Shown: positions 1-5,386 of the stretch, piece by piece
Layout: each line of letters begins with the position of its first letter
Position numbering within the stretch: position 1 is the stretch's first letter
Assembly: GCA_002298695.1 (NCBI GenBank)
Contig: DBLB01000028.1
Location: forward strand, 1 to 6,949
Direction of reading: 5' to 3'
From: Clostridiales bacterium UBA735
Lineage (GTDB): Bacteria; Bacillota; Clostridia; Oscillospirales; Oscillospiraceae
Length of the DNA: 6,949 nucleotides
Notes under the pieces: generated by a model
Seen by the model: the letters and a program-made list of their open reading frames with translations, nothing else
The model's database searches: none
What the model was told of the DNA's origin: nothing
Made by a program: the position numbers and the translations under genes

Positions 1-884
1 AGATCGTGCAGGGCATCACCGAAGCATGCAAGGAAGAGCATGCTCCTGTGATCCTTCAGGTTTCCAAGGGCGCCCGCGCCTATGCCAACCATACCTATCT
101 GGTCAAGCTGGTGGAAGCGGCTGTCATCGAATGCCCGGACATCCCCATCGCACTGCACCTGGATCATGGCCCCGATTTTGAGACCTGCAAAGCTTGTGTG
201 GATGGCGGTTTCACCTCCGTCATGATCGACGCGTCTTCCAAGCCCTTTGCAGAAAACATCGAGATCACCCGCAAGGTCGTCGAGTACGCGCATGACCACG
301 GCGTCGTTGTCGAGGCGGAACTCGGCACCCTCGCCGGCATTGAGGACGAAGTCAAGGTCGCCGCGCACGAAGCTTCCTACACCCGTCCGGAAGAAGTGGA
401 AGAGTTTGTCACCAAGACCGGCTGTGACTCTCTGGCCATTGCCATCGGCACCAGCCACGGCGCCTATAAGTTTAAGCCCGAGCAGTGCACCCGCAATGAA
501 AAGGGCATCCTCGTTCCGCCTCCCCTGCGTTTCGACGTCCTTGAAGAGGTCTCCCGCCGCCTGCCCGGCTTCCCGATCGTGCTGCACGGTTCTTCTTCTG
601 TTCCGCAGGAATACGTGAAGATGATCAACGAAAACGGCGGCAAGATGCCCGATGCCGTTGGTATTCCCGAAGAGCAGCTGCGCCATGCAGCCGAGCTGTC
701 CGTCTGCAAGATCAATATCGACTCCGACCTGCGTCTTGCCATGACCGGCACCATCCGTCAGTTCTTCAATGAGCATCCCGACAAGTTCGACCCGCGCGAG
801 TATCTGAAGCCCGCCCGTGCCAACATCAAAGAGCTCGTCCGCCATAAGCTGCGCGACGTCCTTGGCTGCGCCGGAAAAGCTTGA
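1..884 (+). CDS. fba: Class II fructose-bisphosphate aldolase, 5'-truncated by window edge
   Basis: This gene encodes a zinc-dependent class II aldolase that reversibly splits fructose-1,6-bisphosphate into dihydroxyacetone phosphate and glyceraldehyde-3-phosphate in glycolysis and gluconeogenesis. It acts in the cytosol. The frame is open from the first base; the first whole codons read I-V-Q-G-I-T, the usual stretch some 30 residues into the family, so the true start lies upstream and the GTG at 6 is not it. Counting that GTG as residue 1, LHLDHG (50-55) holds the catalytic Asp53 and zinc ligand His54. GTSHGAYKF (148-156) supplies His151 and LHGSSS (193-198) supplies His194. NIDSDLRLA (237-245) is the phosphate-binding end. 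The C-terminus is complete (TGA 882-884). No damage is visible. A strong terminator follows within 20 bases. A tagatose-bisphosphate aldolase is the main alternative, since the two are hard to separate by motif alone. Confidence 0.95.
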   Translation, partial: IVQGITEACKEEHAPVILQVSKGARAYANHTYLVKLVEAAVIECPDIPIALHLDHGPDFETCKACVDGGFTSVMIDASSKPFAENIEITRKVVEYAHDHGVVVEAELGTLAGIEDEVKVAAHEASYTRPEEVEEFVTKTGCDSLAIAIGTSHGAYKFKPEQCTRNEKGILVPPPLRFDVLEEVSRRLPGFPIVLHGSSSVPQEYVKMINENGGKMPDAVGIPEEQLRHAAELSVCKINIDSDLRLAMTGTIRQFFNEHPDKFDPREYLKPARANIKELVRHKLRDVLGCAGKA

Positions 885-901
885 TCTCCCGGATACAAGC
901 A

Positions 902-936
902 CCTGCGCCCCACAAGCTGTGGGGCGCAGGTTTTTT
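902..936 (+). terminator. Intrinsic terminator of the aldolase gene
   Basis: A perfect 13-bp GC-rich stem (902-914 with 918-930) has a 3-base loop and is followed by six T (931-936). It starts 17 bases after the aldolase stop codon and points in its direction. This is a textbook Rho-independent terminator. Confidence 0.95.
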
Positions 937-950
937 GCGGGCCGGAAAGA

Positions 951-992
951 AAAAAAGCGGGCGCAGCTCCTAAAGGCGCTGCGCCCGAAAAA
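951..992 (-). terminator. Intrinsic terminator of the CHAP-SLH gene
   Basis: A perfect 10-bp stem (958-967 with 978-987) has a 10-base loop. It is flanked by A runs at 951-956 and 988-992, which read as T runs on the opposite strand. On the minus strand it lies just after the stop codon of the CHAP-SLH gene and ends in TTTTTT. It could also work weakly on the plus strand as backup for the aldolase terminator. Confidence 0.88.
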
Positions 993-998
993 TTACAT

Positions 999-2147
999 TC
1001 AGGAAGCAGATCTGCTCAGCAGACGGCTGACGGCGCTGCCGGAGGCGATGACCTGACCGGCGCTGCGGGCCGCTGCCGGAGCGCTTTGCTCGGCGTCCAC
1101 GGAAACGGCTGTGCTGAGATCAGCAGGCGTCGGATTTTCCAACATCCGCACCAGCAGGGCAAGGATTTCTTCGGTGCTGATCGTATCGCTCGGACGGAAG
1201 GCATCATCCGTGCTCTGCATCAGGCCGGTCGCGGTCATGACCGCTGCGGCACTGCGCGCCCACGACGGGATCGCATCCGCATCGGAGTACGCGGAAAGCA
1301 CGCGCTCGGAAACGCTCGGCGCACGGCCGATGCAGTCCAGCAGGCGCGTCAGCACGACCGCCGCGCTTGCACGCGTCACGGTCTGCCAGGGAGCAAATTC
1401 GCCGTTTTCGTCCTGACTCATAATGCCGAGCGCGCAGGCTGCGCCGTAAGGATTGGTCTGGTCGACCTTCCAGCCTGCGGTCTCCGCTGCATTGACGCAC
1501 AGCCGTGCCAACACGCCGCGCGTAATAGCCCGGCGGTAACCGCCGGCAAGCCCTTCGGAGACGCCCAGCTCGTCGGCGCGGGCCACATAGTCCTTTGCCC
1601 AGGGCGAGACCGTGTCCTCGACGGGCAGATTCTTTTTCGGCGTGCCGGAAGCACAGCGGAGCGTGTAGAAGGCATAGCAGTCATCGCTGTAGGGGATGGT
1701 GCGCTCATAGGCCGCGCCGCCGTTCCAGCTCCAGTTCTGCTCGATCAGTGTGACCGTCTCGCTGTCCTCATCGGCATATTTGACCAGCGCATAGTGCGCA
1801 TAGCCCTTCCCACGGCGCGCGGGCGCGGCATAGGCCACGTCGCCGGCCTGCGGCGTGTCGGTGGTTTCAAACCAGTATGTATCCGTATCGCGGACGATCG
1901 GGCCCTCACCGACCAGAACGGTGATGCCGTAGATCTGCTCATAGAACCGGGAAACGAGCTCGGAGCAGTAGATCGTGCTGCCGTTCTGATAGCGGGCTTC
2001 TACACCATAGAGGGAATCCACAGCAAACAGTCCCTCACCGATGGGCCGGAAGCGAAGCACAAGCGTCGTTTCTCCGGCAAAAACACCGGTGCAGAGCAGC
2101 GCCAGGCAGAGCAGACATACAAGCAGTCGCGTCCAAAGTCGTCTCAT
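999..2147 (-). CDS. Secreted CHAP-type peptidase/amidase with three SLH repeats
   Basis: The 382-aa product starts with a signal peptide (charged MRRLWTR, hydrophobic 8-19, likely cleavage after VFA at 24), so it is exported. Residues about 45-165 look like a CHAP/NlpC-type cysteine peptidase fold. A candidate nucleophile is Cys61 in IYCSELVSRFYEQIYG; AGDVAYA is at 101-107, His118 in YAHYALV, and IEQNW (135-139) offers the polar third residue. Such domains cut peptidoglycan stem peptides or amide bonds. Residues about 177-222, 227-273 and 284-337 form three SLH repeats, which usually anchor proteins to pyruvylated wall polymers. The tail from 338 is Ala/Ser-rich. The start at 2147 has AAAGGA seven bases upstream. 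The frame stays open to an ATG at 2243, but that start is rejected because the promoter lies inside the extension. The domain call comes from motifs; activity is inferred. Confidence 0.85.
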   Translation of the reverse strand: MRRLWTRLLVCLLCLALLCTGVFAGETTLVLRFRPIGEGLFAVDSLYGVEARYQNGSTIYCSELVSRFYEQIYGITVLVGEGPIVRDTDTYWFETTDTPQAGDVAYAAPARRGKGYAHYALVKYADEDSETVTLIEQNWSWNGGAAYERTIPYSDDCYAFYTLRCASGTPKKNLPVEDTVSPWAKDYVARADELGVSEGLAGGYRRAITRGVLARLCVNAAETAGWKVDQTNPYGAACALGIMSQDENGEFAPWQTVTRASAAVVLTRLLDCIGRAPSVSERVLSAYSDADAIPSWARSAAAVMTATGLMQSTDDAFRPSDTISTEEILALLVRMLENPTPADLSTAVSVDAEQSAPAAARSAGQVIASGSAVSRLLSRSAS

Positions 2148-2177
2148 ACAATCGTCCTTTCGAAAACGTCTGTTTTG

Positions 2178-2206
2178 ATTGTAACAGATTGTAACCAAAA
2201 TGTCAA
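2178..2206 (-). promoter_or_regulatory. SigA-type promoter of the CHAP-SLH gene
   Basis: Read on the minus strand, TTGACA (2206-2201) and TACAAT (2183-2178) are separated by exactly 17 bases. A TGT triplet precedes the -10, giving an extended -10. Transcription should start near 2171, leaving a leader of about 24 bases with an AAAGGA ribosome binding site. The -10 and spacer are overlaid by tandem TGTAAC repeats (separate entry). Confidence 0.85.
2180..2206 (+). promoter_or_regulatory. Tandem TGTAAC repeats, possible OmpR/WalR-family operator
   Basis: TGTAAC occurs at 2180-2185 and 2190-2195, inside identical GATTGTAAC blocks with a 10-bp period. A related TGTCAA follows at 2201-2206 after a further 11 bp, and another TGTAAC lies at 2224-2229. 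The WalR (YycF) recognition sequence known from Bacillota is two TGTWAH half-sites in direct repeat about 11 bp apart, and WalR targets are often CHAP-type wall hydrolases. The repeats cover the -10 and spacer of the CHAP-SLH promoter, a position that suggests repression. Assignment to WalR is inference; the repeats are directly visible. Confidence 0.45.
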
Positions 2207-2236
2207 CAAATTTGCGTTGCTTTTGTAACCATTTCT

Positions 2237-2267
2237 TTGACACACCGCTTGCATCGTGTGATATACT
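2237..2267 (+). promoter_or_regulatory. Promoter of the mrnC-rqcH cluster
   Basis: A perfect -35 TTGACA (2237-2242) and a -10 TATACT (2262-2267) are 19 bases apart. The spacer is slightly long, but TGA directly before the -10 makes it an extended -10 element. Transcription should start near 2274, about 29 bases before the TTG start of mrnC. It is back-to-back with the CHAP-SLH promoter, with only 30 bases between the two -35 boxes. Confidence 0.8.
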
Positions 2268-2302
2268 AAATACAGATTAAACCATCATGGAGGACGTTTG
2301 TC

Positions 2303-2716
2303 TTGCAGAACTATTTTTCCCTTTCCATGGACAGCCGGGACGTCAATCAGATCAGCGCCCTGGGGCTGGCGCACTGCGGCGACGCGGTGTTTGAGCTGCT
2401 GGTGCGCAGCTGGCTGTGCGCGTCCGGCCGGGCGCTGCCCCGGAATCTGCACCGGGAGACGGTAGCGCATGTCTGCGCCCCGGCGCAGGCAGCGCGGGTC
2501 GACCGGATGCTGCCGCTGCTGACCGAACAGGAGCTGGCCTACTACCGGCGCGGACGCAATGCGCACGTTCACCAGATCCCGAAAAATGCCACGCATGAAC
2601 AGTATGCCAAGGCCACGGGCCTCGAGTGTCTGTTCGGTGCGCTGTATCTGACTGGGCAGACAGCGCGGATCAACGAGCTGTTCACCCGGACGATGGAGGA
2701 AGATCATGCCGCTTGA
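2303..2716 (+). CDS. mrnC: Mini-ribonuclease III (23S rRNA maturation)
   Basis: The 137-aa protein is a Mini-RNase III: a dimeric RNase III catalytic domain without the double-stranded-RNA-binding domain, which in Bacillus subtilis trims the ends of 23S rRNA precursor. Visible family motifs are LGLAHCGDAVFELLVR (20-35) with the expected metal-binding Asp27, YYRRGRNA (80-87), and YAKATGLECLFGALYL (101-116) with the second acidic residue Glu108. The length fits the family. The start is a TTG at 2303, chosen because GGAGG (2289-2293) stands nine bases upstream; the next in-frame ATG (2327) has no such site. The gene opens the cluster under its own promoter and its last 11 bases overlap rqcH. In B. 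subtilis mrnC lies with cysS and rlmB, so linkage to rqcH is a different arrangement. Confidence 0.93.
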   Translation: MQNYFSLSMDSRDVNQISALGLAHCGDAVFELLVRSWLCASGRALPRNLHRETVAHVCAPAQAARVDRMLPLLTEQELAYYRRGRNAHVHQIPKNATHEQYAKATGLECLFGALYLTGQTARINELFTRTMEEDHAA

Positions 2717-4460
2717 CGCTTTATTTCTGACGGCCCTCACCGCGGAGCTCCGCGTGCGCGCAGAGGGCTGCCGCGTGGACAAGGTCCAGCAGCCGATGCG
2801 CGATACGCTGATCTTGCAGCTGCGCGGCCCGGGCGGAGGCGGACGGCTGCTGCTGACGGCCTCACCGAACCAGCCGCGCATCCACTTTACCGACCTCCCA
2901 CAGGAAAACCCGGCTCAGCCGCCGATGTTCTGCATGCTGCTGCGCAAACATCTCGTCGGCGGCAGGCTTGCCGCCATCACGCAGCCGCGGATGGAGCGGC
3001 TGGTTGACCTCTGCTTCGACTGCACCGACGAAATGGGCAGTCCTGCGCAGAAGCACCTGATCCTTGAGATCATGGGCCGCAATTCCAACCTGATTCTGAC
3101 GGACGGCGACGGACGCATCCTCGACTGTCTGCGCCGCGTCGATTTTGAGATGTCCGCCGAGCGGCAGGTTCTGCCGGGCCTCTATTACCGCCAGCCGTCG
3201 CGGCAGGACAAGCAGGAAATTTTCGCACAGACACCCGAATCCGTCGCCGCGCTGCTGCAAGCCGTGCCGATGGGCAAGCCGCTTGACAAGTGGCTGCTCG
3301 AGACGTTCGGCGGCCTCTCGCCGCTGCTGTGCCGGGAGCTTGCCGTGCAGCTGCTCGGTTCACTCAACGCGCCTCTGCCAGACGACCGCGCAGCGCTGGC
3401 CGTGCACCTCAGCGAACAGCTGGACGGCCTTGAGGCGGAACCGAAGACGCCCGTCCTGTTGGAAAAGGACGGACGGCCCTTGGATTTCACCTGTCTGCCC
3501 ATCACGCAGTACGGCGATGCCGTCCGGGCCGAGACGGCCGAAAGCTTTTCCGCTCTGCTCGACCGGTTTTACGGGCGGCGCGACCAGCAGGAACGCATGG
3601 CACAGAAGACACAGGCACTGCGCAAAAGCCTGACGAACCTCCGCAACCGTACCGCGCGGAAGCTGGAAAACCAGCGGCGGGAACTGGTCGGCACAAAGGA
3701 CCGCGAGCAGCTGCGCCGCCTCGGTGACATCGTCACGGCCAATCTGCACGCCATCTCGCGCGGGCAGGCACGGCTGACCGCGGTGGATTTTTATGACCCG
3801 GACATGGCGGAGATCACCATCCCGCTCAACCCCGCCGTATCGCCGCAGCAGAATGCGGCAAAATATTATAAGGAATACCAGAAAGCCAAAACGGCTGAAA
3901 AGGTGCTCACAGAGCAGATCGCAAAGGGTGCGGCGGAGCTTTCGTATCTGGAGAGCGTGCTGAGCGAACTGACGCGCGCAGAATCGGAACGCGACGTACA
4001 GGAGATTCGCCAGGAACTCGTCGAGGGCGGCTATGTCCGCGACACACAGGGCAAAAAGCGCATGAAGCTGCCGCCAAGCCGCCCGATGCGCTTCCGCTCG
4101 ACGGAGGGATTCGTCATCTGGGTGGGCCGCAACAACCGCCAGAACGACCAGCTGACGCTGAAGCAGGCGGCAAAGGGCGACATCTGGCTGCATACGCAGA
4201 AAATCCACGGCAGCCACGTCATCATTGAGACGAACGGCGCGCAGCCGTCCGACGAGACGGTGACAGAGGCAATGGTGCTCGCCGCCTACTATTCGCAGGC
4301 GCGCGGCGGGCAGAATGTTCCGGTCGACTATACGCCGGTGAAATTTGTGAAAAAACCGGCCGGTGCGAAGCCCGGCATGGTGATTTACGACCGGTATCAG
4401 ACCGGTATGGTCACGCCGGACGAAGCGCTGGTCGAGCAGCTGCGGGAGGAAGGCAAATGA
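2706..4460 (+). CDS. rqcH: RqcH, NFACT-family ribosome quality control factor
   Basis: The 584-aa protein is a full-length NFACT protein, about the size of B. subtilis RqcH. It binds free 50S subunits that carry a stalled peptidyl-tRNA and recruits tRNA-Ala to add a C-terminal alanine tail that marks the chain for proteolysis. Older annotations call it fibronectin-binding protein A. NFACT-N spans about 1-190, with PPMFCMLLRKHL (72-83) and EIMGRNSNLILTD (121-133). A helix-rich part follows at 190-285. Charged coiled-coil arms are at about 291-340 and 384-440. The NFACT-R domain is at about 455-565, with GDIWLHTQKIHGSHVII (491-507). The key Asp97-Arg98 pair reported for Bacillota RqcH is Glu97-Arg98 here (RMERLV). 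The ATG at 2706 lies inside the end of mrnC, with GGAGGA at 2695-2700, so translation is coupled. Its stop overlaps the next gene as ATGA. Confidence 0.95.
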   Translation: MPLDALFLTALTAELRVRAEGCRVDKVQQPMRDTLILQLRGPGGGGRLLLTASPNQPRIHFTDLPQENPAQPPMFCMLLRKHLVGGRLAAITQPRMERLVDLCFDCTDEMGSPAQKHLILEIMGRNSNLILTDGDGRILDCLRRVDFEMSAERQVLPGLYYRQPSRQDKQEIFAQTPESVAALLQAVPMGKPLDKWLLETFGGLSPLLCRELAVQLLGSLNAPLPDDRAALAVHLSEQLDGLEAEPKTPVLLEKDGRPLDFTCLPITQYGDAVRAETAESFSALLDRFYGRRDQQERMAQKTQALRKSLTNLRNRTARKLENQRRELVGTKDREQLRRLGDIVTANLHAISRGQARLTAVDFYDPDMAEITIPLNPAVSPQQNAAKYYKEYQKAKTAEKVLTEQIAKGAAELSYLESVLSELTRAESERDVQEIRQELVEGGYVRDTQGKKRMKLPPSRPMRFRSTEGFVIWVGRNNRQNDQLTLKQAAKGDIWLHTQKIHGSHVIIETNGAQPSDETVTEAMVLAAYYSQARGGQNVPVDYTPVKFVKKPAGAKPGMVIYDRYQTGMVTPDEALVEQLREEGK

Positions 4461-4720
4461 GCAAAGAACGGCACTACGCTTTTTTTCAGAACCGGGCATG
4501 TGAATATTTTCCGTGCCATGCGGGCGCAGACGAGGAGAATTTCAACTGCCTTTTCTGTTATTGCCCGCTCTACGCCCTTGGGCGCAGGTGCGGCGGCAAT
4601 TTCCGCTATACGGAAAAGGGCATCAAGGATTGCAGTAACTGTCAGTTCCCGCACAAGCGGGAAAATTATGACCGCATCAACGCCCGTTTTCAGGAGATCG
4701 TGGAGCTGATCCGCGAATAA
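4457..4720 (+). CDS. Cysteine-rich small-domain protein, probable metal binder
   Basis: The 87-aa protein matches the Cys-rich small domain family (the type seen in Pfam PF04071), a compact zinc- or metal-binding fold of unproven function. Eight cysteines are present: Cys15, Cys20, Cys31, Cys34, Cys36, Cys45, Cys59 and Cys62. They lie in motifs FFQNRACEYFPCH (9-21), FNCLFCYCPLY (29-39), CGGNF (45-49) and KDCSNCQFPH (57-66). A charged helix forms the C-terminus. Some relatives lie near cobalamin genes, but none is seen here. The start ATG overlaps the rqcH stop as ATGA, with GGGAGGA six bases upstream (4444-4450), so it is co-transcribed and probably translationally coupled to rqcH. A link to ribosome quality control is only suggested by position. 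No signal peptide is present, so it should be cytosolic. Confidence 0.85.
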   Translation: MSKERHYAFFQNRACEYFPCHAGADEENFNCLFCYCPLYALGRRCGGNFRYTEKGIKDCSNCQFPHKRENYDRINARFQEIVELIRE

Positions 4721-4759
4721 ACGCCGCCCCGGCGCACATGCTATGCCTGGGGTGATCGC

Positions 4760-4870
4760 ATGAAAAAGCAGGAGCAGGAACCGCGGCCGCACGAGGTCAA
4801 AGATCCCGCAGTGCCCATCGTACAGGGCGTGCAGCAGGCTGTTTCCGGAAGCGGACGCGCAATTTCGTAA
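4760..4870 (+). CDS. Small hypothetical protein, 36 aa
   Basis: This short open frame encodes MKKQEQEPRP... and ends ...SGSGRAIS before TAA (4868-4870). I do not recognise it. The product is hydrophilic, with a charged N-terminal half (Lys, Glu, Arg, His), a short VPIVQGVQQAV segment at 18-28, and no cysteine or membrane helix. The case for translation is its ribosome binding site: GGGGTGATC (4749-4757) pairs almost fully with the anti-Shine-Dalgarno region and is well placed for the ATG at 4760. It lies 39 bases after the Cys-rich small-domain gene and 21 bases before a terminator-like hairpin, so it looks like the last gene of the mrnC cluster. It could also act as a leader peptide for the Cys/Ser repeat gene downstream, but it lacks a run of regulatory codons. 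Confidence 0.5.
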   Translation: MKKQEQEPRPHEVKDPAVPIVQGVQQAVSGSGRAIS

Positions 4871-4891
4871 CGTGCAGGCGGCGTTCGACAT

Positions 4892-4930
4892 AAGATGTCA
4901 TGGAGCTTGATGCTCCATGACATCTTTTTT
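4892..4930 (+). terminator. Terminator-like hairpin at the end of the mrnC cluster and in the leader of the CNS-repeat gene
   Basis: A perfect 15-bp stem (4892-4906 with 4912-4926) has the loop TTGAT, and a T run covers 4925-4930. It is a strong intrinsic terminator by shape. The RBS of the next gene (GGAGG, 4933-4937) begins three bases after the T run, leaving no room for an ordinary promoter between them. The hairpin must therefore be read through, act as an attenuator, or be bypassed by a start site inside it. CTCCAT in the 3' arm (4913-4918) can also pair with ATGGAG at 4931-4936, which contains the RBS. Confidence 0.82.
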
Positions 4931-4945
4931 ATGGAGGCCACGTAT

Positions 4946-5233
4946 ATGTGCAATTCCTGTAATTCCTGCAATTCCGGCTACGGACTGGTGTTCCCGGGCT
5001 TCGTCGCGGGTTCCTGCTGCAATCCATGCTGCCGCAGTCAGTCCGGCACGGTCGGCGGTACGTCCGACAGCAATTCTGCTTCCACTTCCACGTCCTGCAC
5101 CTGCGGCGGCAGCTCCGTCGCCGGCACGAGCAGCAGCGGTTCCACCTGCGGATGCAGTTCCTGCGGTTGCCGCCGCTGCGGATGCAATTCCTGTAATTCG
5201 TGTAATTCCTGCAATTCCGCCTCCAACGGATGA
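4946..5233 (+). CDS. Cys/Ser-rich CNS-repeat protein, unknown function
   Basis: I do not recognise this 95-aa protein. It has 18 Cys and about 25 Ser. It opens with MCNSCNSCNS and closes with CNSCNSCNSCNS followed by ASNG, so the same three-residue unit caps both ends. Between them lie a short hydrophobic stretch GYGLVFPGFVAG (11-22), a CCNPCC cluster (24-29), a Ser/Thr/Gly linker (31-67) and a CGCSSCGCRRCGC block (68-80). No signal peptide or clear membrane helix is present. Such composition occurs in metal-binding (metallothionein-like) peptides, cross-linked spore coat or crust proteins, and Cys-rich peptide precursors; the sequence does not decide. The ATG at 4946 has GGAGG eight bases upstream. 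In-frame ATGs at 4895 and 4931 lie in or beside the hairpin and lack an RBS. There is no modifying enzyme nearby. Confidence 0.75.
   Translation: MCNSCNSCNSGYGLVFPGFVAGSCCNPCCRSQSGTVGGTSDSNSASTSTSCTCGGSSVAGTSSSGSTCGCSSCGCRRCGCNSCNSCNSCNSASNG
4949..4975 (+). repeat. Three tandem 9-bp TGYAATTCC repeats (5' block)
   Basis: Three direct copies of TGCAATTCC or TGTAATTCC encode the first Cys-Asn-Ser units. They differ only at the third base of the Cys codon. Asn is always AAT and Ser always TCC in them. Confidence 0.95.
5183..5218 (+). repeat. Four tandem 9-bp TGYAATTCC repeats (3' block)
   Basis: Four direct copies of the 9-bp unit encode the last Cys-Asn-Ser units, with one TGTAATTCG variant (5192-5200). 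The block matches the 5' block about 200 bases upstream almost base for base, so slippage or recombination between the two could change protein length. Confidence 0.95.
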
Positions 5234-5238
5234 CAGCC

Positions 5239-5299
5239 CCGTTCCCCGGCTCGCAGGCGGCAGACAGAATGGCAGAACGCCGTCCGCACCGGGGAACGG
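5239..5299 (+). other. Long imperfect hairpin after the CNS-repeat gene
   Basis: A perfect 11-bp outer stem (5239-5249 with 5289-5299) encloses a second 9-position stem (5253-5261 with 5279-5287, one mismatch and one G-T pair). It lies six bases after the stop codon. No T run follows, so it is not a standard intrinsic terminator. It may stabilise the mRNA 3' end or hinder read-through. Confidence 0.6.
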
Positions 5300-5308
5300 C
5301 CCCGTACA

Positions 5309-5337
5309 TTGCAATCCACGCGCGACTGTGCTATACT
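5309..5337 (+). promoter_or_regulatory. Promoter of the two-helix membrane protein gene
   Basis: TTGCAA (5309-5314) and TATACT (5332-5337) are 17 bases apart, and TGC just before the -10 makes it an extended -10. Transcription should start near 5344, giving a leader of about 43 bases before the ATG at 5387. Confidence 0.72.
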
Positions 5338-5386
5338 GATTCCGGCGCAGTCCGCGCCCGTCTCACACCGAAGAAGGAGAACTGCC

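Noticed and set aside
1086..2228. 380-aa open frame on the plus strand
   Set aside because: It lies opposite the CHAP-SLH gene, which has a signal peptide, known domains, an RBS and a promoter. The plus frame shows no domain and crosses the promoter region; it is an effect of high GC.
2148..2243. 32-residue N-terminal extension of the CHAP-SLH protein
   Set aside because: The extension contains the promoter -35 and -10 and would hide the signal peptide; the ATG at 2147 has a good RBS.
2287..2394. 35-codon frame starting at the ATG inside the mrnC ribosome binding site
   Set aside because: It has no Shine-Dalgarno of its own, overlaps mrnC in another frame, and its ATG is part of the mrnC SD region.
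3360..4499. 379-aa open frame on the minus strand
   Set aside because: It is antisense to rqcH, has no recognisable domain and crosses two gene boundaries.
4949..5218. CRISPR-like array from repeated TGYAATTCC units
   Set aside because: The units are 9 bp, tandem without spacers, in frame, and encode CNS repeats.
4946..5233. SCIFF/ranthipeptide-type RiPP precursor
   Set aside because: The cysteine pattern and length do not fit, and no radical SAM maturase or exporter is in the window.
4898..5314. Minus-strand frames with GITGIT-like repeats opposite the CNS-repeat gene
   Set aside because: The repeat pattern is only the complement of the 9-bp tandem units; no RBS or promoter on that strand.
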